Source of the DNA: JADMIH01 sp035274425
GTDB taxonomy: Bacteria; Chloroflexota; Chloroflexia; QHBQ01; JADMIH01
Length of the DNA stretch: 64,000 bases
Reading direction: 5' to 3'
Assembly: GCA_035274425.1 (NCBI GenBank)
Contig: DATEOC010000037.1
Location: 1 to 64,000 of the forward strand
Of the stretch, positions 8,718 to 20,420 are shown in pieces. Under the pieces are notes generated by a model that saw only the letters and a list, made by a program, of their open reading frames with translations, ran no database searches and was not told where the DNA came from. A program made the position numbers and the translations under genes. Each line of letters starts with the position of its first letter. Positions within the stretch are counted from its first letter, which is position 1.

Positions 8718-9620
8718 TCATTCCCACCCGCCCTCGGTTACTAGCTTGAACTGGTCGAGGTCCCAGTAGCCGTTGGCGATATAGCGCTTGATGGCGAAGA
8801 CCGGGTCGGCGTCGGGGTCTTCTATGTCTCTGAGGCGGAAGGCAGCTTTATACCCATACGATTTCAGCTTCTCCACCACTTGCGCGTTGTAGATGCCGAA
8901 GGGGTAGGCGAAGAAGGGGGTGGGGTGGCCGAGCAGCGTTTCTAGCTCTTTTTTCGGCCCGGCTATCTGTAGCTGCCAATCTTCGTCCGTCTCGTACTGG
9001 GTGACTAGGTGGTGGTCCCAGGTGTGAGGCTGTATGTCGTGCCCTTCCCTGTCCAGTTCCTTCAACTGGACGGCGTTCATATAGTTCTCCTGCCCTATCG
9101 TTACGGTCATGATGAAGAAGGTGGCTTTGAAGCCGTACTTCGTGAGGAGGGGTAGGGCGTTAGTGTACTGGTTGTCGTCATTATCGTCGAAGGTCAGCAT
9201 GATCGGCTTGTCGGGCAAAGGTCTGCCATTCGCATAATATTCGTACACCTGCTCGGACGATACTGAATGGTAGCCATCCTCCTTGAGCCACTTGAGCTGC
9301 GCTTCAAGGTCCGACGGGGGAACTATATATGCTCGGTCGTCCTCGGAGTCGCTCTTCTCCCAGTCGCGTATGTGGTGGTAGCAGAAGATGGGGACGAACT
9401 TGCGCTCTGATACAGGTATTGGGCTGGGAGTTGGCGTAGCGACCGTCGTGGCGGTGGGGATTGGCTCCGTTGTGTTAGTCGGTGGGGCCGTTGGTATAGC
9501 GGTGGGGGCAAGGGGCGTCGGGTTGGTTGGAGTGCCGCTATCGCACCCTACTACTGCCCACAGGACAATCACGATGATGCCAAGAGAAAGAGACCGCTTA
9601 CCGGAGCGCAAGAAGGACAT
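8718..9620 (-). CDS. Polysaccharide deacetylase (NodB) lipoprotein
   Basis: A 300-residue exported protein. The signal peptide ends in lipobox AVVGC (Cys26), followed by a Pro/Thr linker (about 30-70) and a NodB/CE4 domain. Domain motifs: FVPIFCYHHI (conserved entry), IMLTFDDND (motif 1, metal Asp) and HDIQPHTWDHH (motif 2, HxxxH). Motif 1 has N in place of the usual G after TFDD. Family members N-deacetylate peptidoglycan, chitooligosaccharides or poly-N-acetylglucosamine. It was most likely membrane-anchored and envelope-modifying. Its stop is about 90 bp upstream of the glycosyltransferase start, with a hairpin repeat between them. Confidence 0.88.
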   Translation of the reverse strand: MSFLRSGKRSLSLGIIVIVLWAVVGCDSGTPTNPTPLAPTAIPTAPPTNTTEPIPTATTVATPTPSPIPVSERKFVPIFCYHHIRDWEKSDSEDDRAYIVPPSDLEAQLKWLKEDGYHSVSSEQVYEYYANGRPLPDKPIMLTFDDNDDNQYTNALPLLTKYGFKATFFIMTVTIGQENYMNAVQLKELDREGHDIQPHTWDHHLVTQYETDEDWQLQIAGPKKELETLLGHPTPFFAYPFGIYNAQVVEKLKSYGYKAAFRLRDIEDPDADPVFAIKRYIANGYWDLDQFKLVTEGGWE

Positions 9621-10013
9621 GGGAGCAACGCACCTTTCTAACCGGGAATTCGCCCAGGTCAGGGCACCGACATTTTACCAGATAGCGCCGTAGGTGACGA
9701 GCCTGGACGACAAACGACGGACGACGGAAAGCAGTAGGCAGTAGGCAGACGATAGACGATAATCTAAACACAGAGACGCAGAGGGCACAAAGGTAACACA
9801 GAGTTTATTATTGGTTACTATAAACCCTTAATAATCTCTGTGCGTCCTCTGTGTCTTTGTGTCTCTGTGTTTAATATCGTCCGTCGTCCGTCGTCCATCT
9901 GGATGTGTATAATCAAATGGGATAGCGGGGCGTTTGGGTAGAATCTGCCCATGTTGATCCCACATGTTTCACACAGAGCTATATCCACTACTCCTTCCGG
10001 GGAGGAAGCGCTC
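9621..10013. repeat. Gene-free 393 bp with nested heptamer palindromes
   Basis: Divergent gap between the deacetylase and the phosphatase-like gene. It contains GACGACGG and AGTAGGC-type heptamers (9709-9755), and TAAACACAGAGAC (9765-9777) pairing exactly with GTCTCTGTGTTTA (9861-9873), followed by GTCCGTC units. No convincing gene; an upstream in-frame extension of the next gene (from 9951) lacks a ribosome site. Confidence 0.75.
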
Positions 10014-10826
10014 ATGTCACTTGATGATCACGTTATAGAGCGGCGACTCACGAAGCTACGGCTGGCGGGTCCGGAGCTGAGCCACACGCGCAAGAATAAC
10101 GTTGAAGCCGTCCGGCGTATGGTTCGGGGCGACTCTTACGCCACGTTCGGCATACGCCGCGTGGTGGAATATGTGCAGTCAGAGGAATTAGACGCCGATG
10201 ATGCCCTGAAGATAGTGGCGAGTATCACCAAGTGCTCTCAGGACATCAATCATACAGAGGGGCGTGGCTATATCTCGCCCTCTTCTACCATCAAGGGGCT
10301 AAAGGCGACTGCCGCCGCTATAAGGCGCGTGGCGTCCGAGGGGGGTAGCGTGGTCTTCGCCACCGGCCACCCTGGCGCGATGATCGATTACTACACGGAG
10401 CTTGCATACCTTACGCGGCATTTAGGTGGGCGGGTAATGGACCTCGCAAAGGGGCAAATCGTCACCCAGGGGCAGGACATGGACCAGGTGCAGGTGGTCG
10501 ACTCGGTCAACTCCATTGCATTCCTATCAGACACGTGCGCCGCGCTACATACGCACGACTCGCGCCCGATGGAGATGATGCTCAACGATGCAAGCAGGCT
10601 CCCCGACCTGGTGGTAGCGGACCACGGCTTCGCGGGGGAAGCTATCAACCGGGGCATCCCCACAGTGGCGGTGATGGACACGAACGACCCTGGCCTTGCA
10701 ATCGCCAAGAAGCTGGGGGCAGACCTGATACTCGTGCCGATGAACGATAACCGCCCCAACGTGGTCACGCGTGAAGCCGCCGGTCTGGTCAAGCAGATGG
10801 CGCTGGAGGTTGGGCGACGGCGGTGA
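10014..10826 (+). CDS. Phosphatase-like protein, family of actinobacterial 'phosphatase'
   Basis: A 270-residue soluble protein. The ATG at 10014 follows GGGGAGGAAG. Conserved-looking blocks are FATGHPGAMIDYYTELA, HTHDSRPMEMML, DLVVADHGFAGEAINRGIPTVAVMDTNDPG and LILVPMNDNRP. I recognise the arrangement from proteins annotated only as 'phosphatase' in actinobacteria; GIPTVAVMDTNDP also recalls Rossmann-like phosphosugar or ribosomal-protein-S2-type folds. The His/Asp-rich blocks suggest metal-dependent chemistry. It lies 224 bp before alaS on the same strand. Specific substrate unknown. Confidence 0.55.
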   Translation: MSLDDHVIERRLTKLRLAGPELSHTRKNNVEAVRRMVRGDSYATFGIRRVVEYVQSEELDADDALKIVASITKCSQDINHTEGRGYISPSSTIKGLKATAAAIRRVASEGGSVVFATGHPGAMIDYYTELAYLTRHLGGRVMDLAKGQIVTQGQDMDQVQVVDSVNSIAFLSDTCAALHTHDSRPMEMMLNDASRLPDLVVADHGFAGEAINRGIPTVAVMDTNDPGLAIAKKLGADLILVPMNDNRPNVVTREAAGLVKQMALEVGRRR

Positions 10827-11050
10827 AGCGTGGGGCGTGAAACGTGAGGTGTGAGGCGTGAGGGTAGGTCTGGAGACCTGCCTTCGCTGCTTTAAATCGG
10901 TCTTTTGTACCTTGACGGGGTAGCGCTCACGCCTGTACAATGGTCTGTAATTCGGCATTTCAGGCATATTATTAGGTTGGGTTTCATATTAATTATTGGG
11001 CAATTCGCGCTCAGTCGTTCGCCAACTAGCAGTTACCAGGAGCAGCCATC

Positions 11051-13828
<2,778 letters not shown>

Positions 13829-13857
13829 GTCTAGATGAATCCCACGTACTTTAATTG

Positions 13858-15060
13858 CTAGTTTGTGGTTGGTACAGTCGCTAAAGTGGTCGCCCACGCC
13901 GCCAATATATCCACGCAAATGATGCAGAGGAGGTACGCATATGAGAAGTAACTATCCGAAATCGTAGCGAGGTCACCAAGCGCAAGCTTACCCACGTTGT
14001 ATTGGAGATAGTCATCATCAACAATGCCCCGGTTGTGGAGATGAACGTTGCGACGCAACACCAGCTCAATTAGCTCGATGAATGGAACTTCAGCAGAATT
14101 TGCTGTGGTTGAAGAACCAGCAAGTGGTAGTTTCTCGGGGAGGACATCTAATTTTCGCAAGTTGAATAGCAACTCCTTGAGGTATTTAGATGCCAAGAGC
14201 TCCTCGATCACGGAGTCCTGGAGCCTATCGAAAGAACCTCTATGTGCAAGGTATTCGAGCGATAACTTCGACATCCTATCGTTCTTCACACCCGGGTGCC
14301 CTGTAAACAAGGCGAGTACCGAAAAGAAATCAGTACGAAATGCCGCTCTGACCAAATCGAAGACGGTAGCCTCAAAGACGGTCATGAGACTGATAAAGCC
14401 TTGCCGCCAAATGTTGATCTCGGCATCAGGTTGAGACAGGCGCATACTAAGACGAAGATTAGATATCTGATCTTCGACGCCAAGTAGCTTCTGGAACTTG
14501 TGTTCAACTCTATAGAATTGTGCCAGTTTTATTGCTTGGTCCACCACTTGATCTATAGTTAAACCGCTTTCTTCGTCCGATTCGAGCACACTTCCATCAT
14601 CTTGTTTTCCGAGATTATCAACCAGAGTAGCCCAAAGCTCCTGAAAATCTGGATTATCTTCGTCGGGGTTCAGCATAAAGAGATAGTTTGCTGTCTCAAC
14701 TATTAGTCGTGATCCCTTTGATAATGTCTCGCGTGCGAGTGCATCTAGCTTAGGTGCGATGGCAGCCTTCGCCATCTCCAGGCGAGGAATGACAGCACTA
14801 ATTAACTCTGCAAGCGGCCCTAGATGTTCCTGAGTATGAACAGTACTAGGAAGCATTAGGTTTTGCCATTGTGAGTTAGAGATATTGCCGTCTGAAATTA
14901 AGCCATGCTGACGAAGGATTTCGATGAGAGAAAGCAATTCAGCACCACTAACTCTAGCTTGTCTGCTGACTAATTTCACATACTCTACAATCCATTCCAC
15001 TTCATTCCGAAAGTTGGCCTTTAGTTGCTCTGCACTAACGGAGTTTGTAGAAAGTGACAT
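13858..15060 (-). CDS. HEPN-like protein, candidate conflict/defence gene
   Basis: A 400-residue, largely helical protein that I do not recognise as a named family. Near the C-terminus, R337-N-V-H-L-H342 followed by NRGIVDDDYL matches the RX4-6H motif of HEPN RNase domains, whose members often read 'R...HNxGIVD'. The final segment (about 375-395, YAYLLCIICVDILAAW) is hydrophobic and could be a buried helix or membrane anchor. The gene is clearly more AT-rich than alaS and the Liv operon. Together with the membrane protein upstream on the same strand (15183-15713) it makes a two-gene accessory island. An RNase toxin or abortive-infection role is inference only. Confidence 0.6.
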   Translation of the reverse strand: MSLSTNSVSAEQLKANFRNEVEWIVEYVKLVSRQARVSGAELLSLIEILRQHGLISDGNISNSQWQNLMLPSTVHTQEHLGPLAELISAVIPRLEMAKAAIAPKLDALARETLSKGSRLIVETANYLFMLNPDEDNPDFQELWATLVDNLGKQDDGSVLESDEESGLTIDQVVDQAIKLAQFYRVEHKFQKLLGVEDQISNLRLSMRLSQPDAEINIWRQGFISLMTVFEATVFDLVRAAFRTDFFSVLALFTGHPGVKNDRMSKLSLEYLAHRGSFDRLQDSVIEELLASKYLKELLFNLRKLDVLPEKLPLAGSSTTANSAEVPFIELIELVLRRNVHLHNRGIVDDDYLQYNVGKLALGDLATISDSYFSYAYLLCIICVDILAAWATTLATVPTTN

Positions 15061-15182
15061 TAATGATTACCTTTCGTTAGGATTAGTTTATTCGCTGGAG
15101 TACCTTTAGCTAAGTCCTGCTCAATACTGGCCTTCGCCAATCGCCGTTCTTTGCAGATCTTCCAAGTGGGGGCCAAAATCGC

Positions 15183-15713
15183 TCACTTCGGATATAGAAA
15201 GGTCAGTACAACTGTTACCACTATATTGATTAGGCTGATTCCTGCGACGACCCACATCTGCCAGCTTTTTGCATTTCCCTCACGTGCCTGGAAGGAAGCG
15301 TGCCTCAGCCTGTCAATATGCTTGAGTCCCCAATCGATAATCTCAATCGGCGATTTGGGAGCACCCTGACCTGTGCGGAATTGACTGCGGAAGATGTCAT
15401 GTGTGCTAAGGCTGTCTATTTCTCTCGAACGCTCTTCTAACTGAAGTATGAACATCCACGAGGGCAAGTGTTTCCCTGCTCGCATATCCTCTTTCCACTT
15501 TTCCAAGTGTTGCGGACGTACACCCCTGCGAAAGAGCTCGCCACGGAATCGTATTAACCGCTTGACATCATAGTCGTCAGGAAGATCGAGTCGCACAGTG
15601 ATGCCCTTATAGGTAAGGAGTGAATTTTCGTCATTGGAAGCGAGGATCCAGATGGCCGACAAAATGTCGAATTCGTCTGGATCTGCCATGTTCACGCGTC
15701 TGACTGCTGGCAT
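15183..15713 (-). CDS. Small protein with C-terminal membrane anchor, HEPN partner
   Basis: A 176-residue protein with a strong AAGGAGG site 8 bases before ATG. The N-terminal 125 residues or so are charged and helical (VKRLIRFRGELFRRGVRPQHLEKWKEDM); one membrane segment lies at about 153-174 (MWVVAGISLINIVVTVVLTFLY). No family recognised. It is transcribed toward the HEPN-like gene, with 122 bp between them, and shares its AT-rich composition, so the pair was probably acquired together. Confidence 0.6.
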   Translation of the reverse strand: MPAVRRVNMADPDEFDILSAIWILASNDENSLLTYKGITVRLDLPDDYDVKRLIRFRGELFRRGVRPQHLEKWKEDMRAGKHLPSWMFILQLEERSREIDSLSTHDIFRSQFRTGQGAPKSPIEIIDWGLKHIDRLRHASFQAREGNAKSWQMWVVAGISLINIVVTVVLTFLYPK

Positions 15714-15769
15714 ATGACCTCCTTGTTGTACGTTTATTATGTAATCTGGTACTGCCTTCGTGATTATTT

Positions 15770-15775
15770 ATTATA
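15770..15775 (-). promoter_or_regulatory. Candidate -10 box for the HEPN island
   Basis: On the minus strand a perfect TATAAT lies about 57 bases upstream of the 176-residue protein's start codon; the -35 region is weak (TCACGT or similar at 17 bp). Confidence 0.35.
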
Positions 15776-15868
15776 CCACGTTTGTGACATAGACGTGACG
15801 TCCTAGCATAGAGATTAGTCGGTAAGATACGGACATGTAAACCCAGGGAGAACCATTTGCTGCCTCCC

Positions 15869-15898
15869 TTGTTGAATCCCAACTTCTAGTGCTAAAAT
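15869..15898 (+). promoter_or_regulatory. Candidate promoter of the Liv operon
   Basis: TTGTTG (15869-15874), 18-bp spacer, TAAAAT (15893-15898), about 90 bases before the substrate-binding protein's start. Confidence 0.4.
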
Positions 15899-15988
15899 GT
15901 GGGGAAATTTGGCTGTAGGCTCGATTTCTTGGGCGACGCACGCATGAAGCGGTAACACCTCATCTTAATTCTGAGGAGGAAGTTTGCA

Positions 15989-17290
15989 ATGTTTAAGCGC
16001 GCACGGTTATCCTCGCTCTCTGTTCTTATGACAGTAGCATTATTGCTTTCCGCCTGCGGGCAGGAAGCAGCGACCTCTCCGACGGCGGTCAGCCAACCTA
16101 CCCCCGCGAACACGACCGTTGTAGTGGCACCCACCGGTACTGTAGAAGCGGTCGCGACCAGTGCAGATCAGTTACCCACCAGCACGGTTGGAACCACAGT
16201 GACCACAAGCGGCGGAGGGGAGCTGAAAATAGGGTTCGCTTTCGTCACCAGTGGCAGCAACGCGGTCTACGGCAATTCACAGAGAGCCGCAGCAGAGTTG
16301 GCGATAAGCGAGATCAACGCGGCAGGAAAAGGTCCTAAGATTACGCCCGTCTTCGAAGACACAGCCGCCAAGCCGGACCAGGCTATCACCGTCTTCCAGA
16401 AGTTCATCAATAGCGATAAGGTCCACGCCATCATCGGACCTACCCTGAGCAACGAAGCTAAATCGTCTGATCCGGAGGCGCAGAAGGCAGGCGTACCCGT
16501 GCTGGCCGTCTCGAATACAGCCGCCGGGATAACTGAGATGGGGGATTATATCTTCCGCGACTCGCTGGCTGAGTTTCAGGTGATACCGGCCACTATACGA
16601 GAGGCCAAAGCTAAGTTGAATATCAGCAAGGTATCGCTCCTCTACGCCAATGACGACGCGTTCAGTAAGTCCGGGGCCGACGTTTTCAGGACGGAGCTAC
16701 AGGCTAATGGCATCCAGATACTGAGCGAACAGACCTTCTCAACAAACGATGTTGACTACAAGGCACAGCTTACGGCCATAAAGGGAGAGAATCCGGACGC
16801 GATAGTGATATCGGCCCTCGCCACGCCCGCTCAGACCATCCTCCAGCAGGCGCGCAACGACGTTGGCATTGACCCCAAAGTACATATCATCGGTGGCAAC
16901 GGCTTCAATTCGCCCGCTGTGGTGGTCGCTGCGGGACAGGCTGCCGAAGGGGTAATCGTGGGAGCGGCCTGGAACCTCAGCGCCACCGACGAGCTAAGCC
17001 GCAAATTTATAGAGAGCTTCCGCACGGCCAATAGCAAAGACCCCGACCAGTTCGCGGCTCAGGCATACGCGGGTGTGTATATCATGCACGATGCCGCTAC
17101 CAGGGCGGACATAGCCGCAAAGTCGCTTCAAGACGCCCGCACCGCGATCCGTGACGCTCTCAAGACGGCCAAGGATGTGCCGACCGTGCTAGGCAACTTC
17201 TCCTTTACCGACAAGCGTGACGCCAACCATCCCCCCGTGGTGCAGATAGTCCAGAACGGCAAGTTCGCCATCCTGGGAGCGACGCCGTAA
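15989..17290 (+). CDS. Branched-chain amino-acid ABC transporter, substrate-binding lipoprotein
   Basis: A 433-residue periplasmic-binding-fold lipoprotein (Peripla_BP_6, LivJ/K type). The signal peptide ends in LLLSAC (Cys23), a Thr-rich tether follows (about 27-70), and the binding domain has LKIGFAFVTSGSNAVYGNSQRAAAELAISEINAAG, AIIGPTLSNEAKSSDPEAQKAGVPVLAVSNT and FAAQAYAGVYIMHDA. It has the Shine-Dalgarno GAGGAGG. It heads a complete livKHMGF-order operon. Ligand could be branched-chain amino acids or another amide or amino acid; sequence alone does not decide. Confidence 0.93.
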   Translation: MFKRARLSSLSVLMTVALLLSACGQEAATSPTAVSQPTPANTTVVVAPTGTVEAVATSADQLPTSTVGTTVTTSGGGELKIGFAFVTSGSNAVYGNSQRAAAELAISEINAAGKGPKITPVFEDTAAKPDQAITVFQKFINSDKVHAIIGPTLSNEAKSSDPEAQKAGVPVLAVSNTAAGITEMGDYIFRDSLAEFQVIPATIREAKAKLNISKVSLLYANDDAFSKSGADVFRTELQANGIQILSEQTFSTNDVDYKAQLTAIKGENPDAIVISALATPAQTILQQARNDVGIDPKVHIIGGNGFNSPAVVVAAGQAAEGVIVGAAWNLSATDELSRKFIESFRTANSKDPDQFAAQAYAGVYIMHDAATRADIAAKSLQDARTAIRDALKTAKDVPTVLGNFSFTDKRDANHPPVVQIVQNGKFAILGATP

Positions 17291-17292
17291 GA

Positions 17293-17346
17293 GGAAGGAT
17301 AAAGGATAAAGGATAAAGTAGAAGTCAGATTTATCCTTTATCCTTT
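17293..17346. repeat. GGATAAA heptamer inverted repeat
   Basis: Three GGATAAA units are mirrored by TTTATCC units just upstream of livH; the same motif occurs at 44287-44362 around the acyltransferase and phosphatidyltransferase genes. Confidence 0.8.
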
Positions 17347-17352
17347 TATACG

Positions 17353-18246
17353 ATGAATCTATCCCAGCTTCCTGCCCAACTGCTCAACGGTGTATTCATC
17401 GGGAGTATCTACGCCCTGTTTGCTCTTGGGTACACTCTCATCTTTGGCGTGTTGGATATACTCAACCTGGCACATGCGGCGATATTCATGCTGGGGGCGA
17501 TTGTTAGCTGGTGGCTCGTGAGCGAGCAGGGCTGGAACCTGGTGCCTGCTTTCGTGGTGGCGGTAGTGCTGTGCGGGTTCCTGGGGATTTTGCTCGACAG
17601 AGTGGCTTTTTTGCGCCTTCGGCGGCGGAGTGCCGGCCACCTGCAACCCCTCATCAGCTCTATAGCCATCTCCTTGATCTTTGTCGGGCTGGCGCGGCTC
17701 TTCTTCAACCCTGACCGCAAGCAATTCCCAAACGGCACCTTCCCAAGCGTCTACTTTGATATGGGTAACGTGCGGATTCGCCTCCTCGACGTGGTAATTC
17801 TCGTAATCAGCCTGGCGATGATGGTCGGGCTGACGTGGCTGGTACGTAGCACCTCCCTCGGCAGGTCTATGCGTGCTGTGGCTGAGAACCCCAGGGCGGC
17901 GGCGCTCCTCGGCGTGAGTATCGAGGGGGTGATAATGAAGACCTTCTTCATCGCGTCCGCGCTCGGAGGGGCCGCAGGAGTACTGTATGGCCTCAGCCTG
18001 AATAGCATCGAGCCTACGATGGGGGAGCGCGTTGAGTTGAAGGGGTTGGCGATAATCATACTGGGCGGGATGGGTAGCATACCGGGTGCGGTGGTCGCGG
18101 GCTTCCTGATCGGCCTGATAGAGGTGCTGGCGGTAGCGTTCCGGGTCTCGCAACTGAAGGATGCCCTCGTCTTTGCCGCTCTCTTCATGATGCTCCTCAT
18201 CCGCCCACAAGGGCTATTCGGGCAGCGGCTAGGCCGGGTAGCGTAG
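17353..18246 (+). CDS. livH: Branched-chain amino-acid ABC transporter permease (LivH type)
   Basis: A 297-residue integral membrane protein with about eight hydrophobic segments. It starts QLPAQLLNGVFIGSIYALFALGYTLIFGVLDILNLAHAAIFMLGA, the LivH hallmark, and contains MRAVAENPRAAALLGVSIEGV (the coupling-helix EAA-like loop) and GLAIIILGGMGSIPGAVVAGFLIGLIE. It would form the translocation channel with the LivM-type partner. A heptamer hairpin separates it from the binding-protein gene. Confidence 0.93.
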   Translation: MNLSQLPAQLLNGVFIGSIYALFALGYTLIFGVLDILNLAHAAIFMLGAIVSWWLVSEQGWNLVPAFVVAVVLCGFLGILLDRVAFLRLRRRSAGHLQPLISSIAISLIFVGLARLFFNPDRKQFPNGTFPSVYFDMGNVRIRLLDVVILVISLAMMVGLTWLVRSTSLGRSMRAVAENPRAAALLGVSIEGVIMKTFFIASALGGAAGVLYGLSLNSIEPTMGERVELKGLAIIILGGMGSIPGAVVAGFLIGLIEVLAVAFRVSQLKDALVFAALFMMLLIRPQGLFGQRLGRVA

Positions 18247-18254
18247 CCGAGTTA

Positions 18255-18330
18255 TGAATTCTAAGTTTTGAATTTTGAATTGCTATAGGCAGACCCAATT
18301 CAAAATTCAAAACTTAGAATTCAAAATTCC
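18255..18330. repeat. GAATTTT heptamer inverted repeat between livH and livM
   Basis: GAATTCTAAGTTTTGAATTT on the left is mirrored by the AATTCAAAATTC/AACTTAGAATTC set on the right around the loop TGCTATAGGCAGACC, giving a long hairpin inside the operon. Confidence 0.85.
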
Positions 18331-18336
18331 TGAGAG

Positions 18337-19428
18337 ATGCAATTCTTCGCAGATTTCTACGCCAGCAACAGGCACCTGATAGACCTGATTGGGGTCAACG
18401 CTATGCTGGCGTTGAGCGTCTATATGACACTGTCGTGCGCTATGTTATCGCTAAGCAACGCGGCGTCGATGGCTATCGGGGCGTATACGGCGGCTGTGCT
18501 CACCACGCAGCTGGGGATAGGGTTGTGGCCTGCCGTAATCGTGGGCGCTTGCATGGCGGGGCTGGTGGCTCTCCTCCTCGGCTTGCCGATATTGCGGCTG
18601 AGGGGGGTCTTCCTCGCCATATCGACCATAGGCTTTGGCGAGGTTGTGCGTATCATCATCGAGAATATCCCGTCGTTAGGCGGGTCGGAGGGTTATCGCC
18701 TGAACGCCGGGCAATTCACGGCTACTTCGGGATTCTGGGAGATTTACATAGTTCTCATTCTCCTCGCTTACTTCTTCAGCAGGCTGAAAGGCTCGCGGAT
18801 GGGCCTGGCGCTTGAGGCTATACGCGAGGACGAGAGCGCCGCCAGCACCCTGGGCATAAACGTCACCTTCTACAAGGTGGCCGCTTACGTCACAGGCGCG
18901 ATTATAGCGGGCGTGGCGGGCGCGCTATACGCTCACGCCCTGCCTGTGCTGCTGCCGGGCGGCTTTGGCTTCACCCGCGCCGTAGATATACTCGTGTACG
19001 CCGTGGTGGGCGGCACGTTCGCCTGGCGTGGGGCGATAGCGGGCGCGTTCCTGATGACGATACTCTCTGAGGTGCTGCGCATCATCCCGCCCATAGGCAA
19101 CCTGTATATCAAAGATTACCCGGAGATATTCAGCGGGCTGATACTGCTGACGGTTGTGCTTTTCCTCCCCAATGGCTTGTTGAGCGTTGCCCTGGGACTG
19201 AACAGGCGGCGCGGACCTGCGCGGCCTATACCTGAGCAGGTTCGGCCAGATCCGCACCACTCTGAACTGGGCGGGGATAGTGCGGTCGGTGGAGGCCAAG
19301 AATCTCTACGGGATGCGGAGCTTGCTACTGAGCCAAGTCAGGCCATCAAAGTAGGATACGAGGAGACGCGTAGCAGCGAGGAAGGTGTAACGCATCCAGG
19401 CGCAAGCCCCAGGGAGGCATCAGGATGA
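18337..19428 (+). CDS. livM: Branched-chain amino-acid ABC transporter permease (LivM type)
   Basis: A 363-residue membrane protein with about eight to nine hydrophobic segments. The LivM hallmarks are LSNAASMAIGAYTAAVL, LRGVFLAISTIGFGEVVRIIIEN, LEAIREDESAASTLGINVTFYKVAAYVTGAIIAGVAGALYAH and VVGGTFAWRGAIAGAF. After about residue 290 there is a 70-residue hydrophilic tail (GPARPIPEQVRPD...GASPREASG) that is unusual for the family and may be cytoplasmic. The stop codon overlaps the next gene by 4 bp (ATGA). Confidence 0.93.
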   Translation: MQFFADFYASNRHLIDLIGVNAMLALSVYMTLSCAMLSLSNAASMAIGAYTAAVLTTQLGIGLWPAVIVGACMAGLVALLLGLPILRLRGVFLAISTIGFGEVVRIIIENIPSLGGSEGYRLNAGQFTATSGFWEIYIVLILLAYFFSRLKGSRMGLALEAIREDESAASTLGINVTFYKVAAYVTGAIIAGVAGALYAHALPVLLPGGFGFTRAVDILVYAVVGGTFAWRGAIAGAFLMTILSEVLRIIPPIGNLYIKDYPEIFSGLILLTVVLFLPNGLLSVALGLNRRRGPARPIPEQVRPDPHHSELGGDSAVGGGQESLRDAELATEPSQAIKVGYEETRSSEEGVTHPGASPREASG

Positions 19429-20225
19429 GCGCTATGGATAAGCCTCCGGCGAATGGGTCTCAGCAGCCAATCTTGAAGGTAAGGAATCTCACGCGAGCAT
19501 TCGGGGGGCTGGTCGCGGTGAATGACGTGTCGTTCGACGTATACCCCGGTGAGGCATACGGGTTGATCGGCCCCAACGGCGCGGGCAAGACCACGGTCGT
19601 CAACATGTTGAGTGGCTTGCTTGCCCCGAGCAGCGGCACTATCGTATATAAAGGGCGACGGATCGAGAGGCTTCCAGCACACCGCATAGCGGCGCTTGGT
19701 ATCGCCCGCACCTACCAGAACATCAGGCTTTTCGGGGCGATGAGCGTGTTGCACAACGTGGTTGTCGGTGAGCACGTGCGGCTAAGAGGCTCGCTTGGCG
19801 AGAGACTCTTCTTCTCGCCCCGCGTTCGCCGAGAGGAGGCAGCCGCCCGCCACAGAGCATTATCTCTCCTTGCAGGTGTCGGCCTTGAAAGCGCAGCAGC
19901 GCAACCGGCATCGTCGCTGGCCTACGGCAACCAGCGCAGGCTCGAGTTGGCACGTGCCCTGGCGTCCGAGCCACAGCTACTCCTGGTGGACGAGCCTGCC
20001 GCCGGGATGAACGCAGCAGAGAGTGAGGCTTTGCGAGTGCGCCTGCGCCGGTTCGCGTATAGCGGCCTCACCCTCCTGGTCATCGAGCACAATATGCCCC
20101 TCGTCATGAGCCTGTGTGACCGTATCGGCGTGCTCAACTTCGGCAACCTCATAGCGCAAGGCACGCCCGCCGAGATCAGCCGCGACCCGGCAGTCATCGA
20201 GGCGTACCTGGGGAGTGAGGAATGA
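19425..20225 (+). CDS. livG: Branched-chain amino-acid ABC transporter ATPase (LivG type)
   Basis: A 266-residue ABC ATPase. Walker A GPNGAGKTT, GIARTYQNIRLF Q-loop, signature ASSLAYGNQRRLELARALA and Walker B LLLVDEPAAGMNAAE. The AYGNQRRLE-type signature and the C-terminal LNFGNLIAQGTPAEI are typical of LivG rather than LivF. Translation is coupled to livM through the ATGA overlap. Confidence 0.94.
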   Translation: MSAMDKPPANGSQQPILKVRNLTRAFGGLVAVNDVSFDVYPGEAYGLIGPNGAGKTTVVNMLSGLLAPSSGTIVYKGRRIERLPAHRIAALGIARTYQNIRLFGAMSVLHNVVVGEHVRLRGSLGERLFFSPRVRREEAAARHRALSLLAGVGLESAAAQPASSLAYGNQRRLELARALASEPQLLLVDEPAAGMNAAESEALRVRLRRFAYSGLTLLVIEHNMPLVMSLCDRIGVLNFGNLIAQGTPAEISRDPAVIEAYLGSEE

Positions 20226-20227
20226 TG

Positions 20228-20412
20228 GGGACGAAGGACGAATAGAAGGCAGAAGGCAGAAGGCAGTATGAAATGTGAAACGTGATGCGTGAGAGTGGTG
20301 CCTAATTCGTAATTCCTAAAAACCTCTGCGCACTCTGCGTCTCTGCGGTGAATCCATAAAAATCTTAGCGTTCTTTGCTACCTTGGCGTCTTGGCGTTTA
20401 GACTATTTTGGA
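20228..20412. repeat. Repeat-filled spacer between livG and livF
   Basis: Contains AGAAGGC heptamers, a TAATTCGTAATTCC stretch and a CTTGGCGT/CTCTGCGT-type block. The block TAGCGTTCTTTGCT...CTTGGCGTCTTGGCGTTTAG and the following TTTTGGACTAC recur at 47017-47076, next to tpx, so a piece of about 60 bp is duplicated in the window. Confidence 0.75.
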
Positions 20413-20420
20413 CTACAGAC

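Noticed and set aside
13858..15060. MAE_28990-like or other named HEPN family assignment
   Set aside because: The RX4H motif is present but overall similarity to a specific family could not be recalled reliably.
15631..15882. 83-residue minus-strand ORF upstream of the HEPN pair
   Set aside because: Overlaps the strong promoter/ribosome site of the 176-residue gene; composition is random-looking.
17359..18210. 283-residue minus-strand ORF opposite livH
   Set aside because: Antisense shadow with His/Arg-rich nonsense composition; livH is unmistakable.
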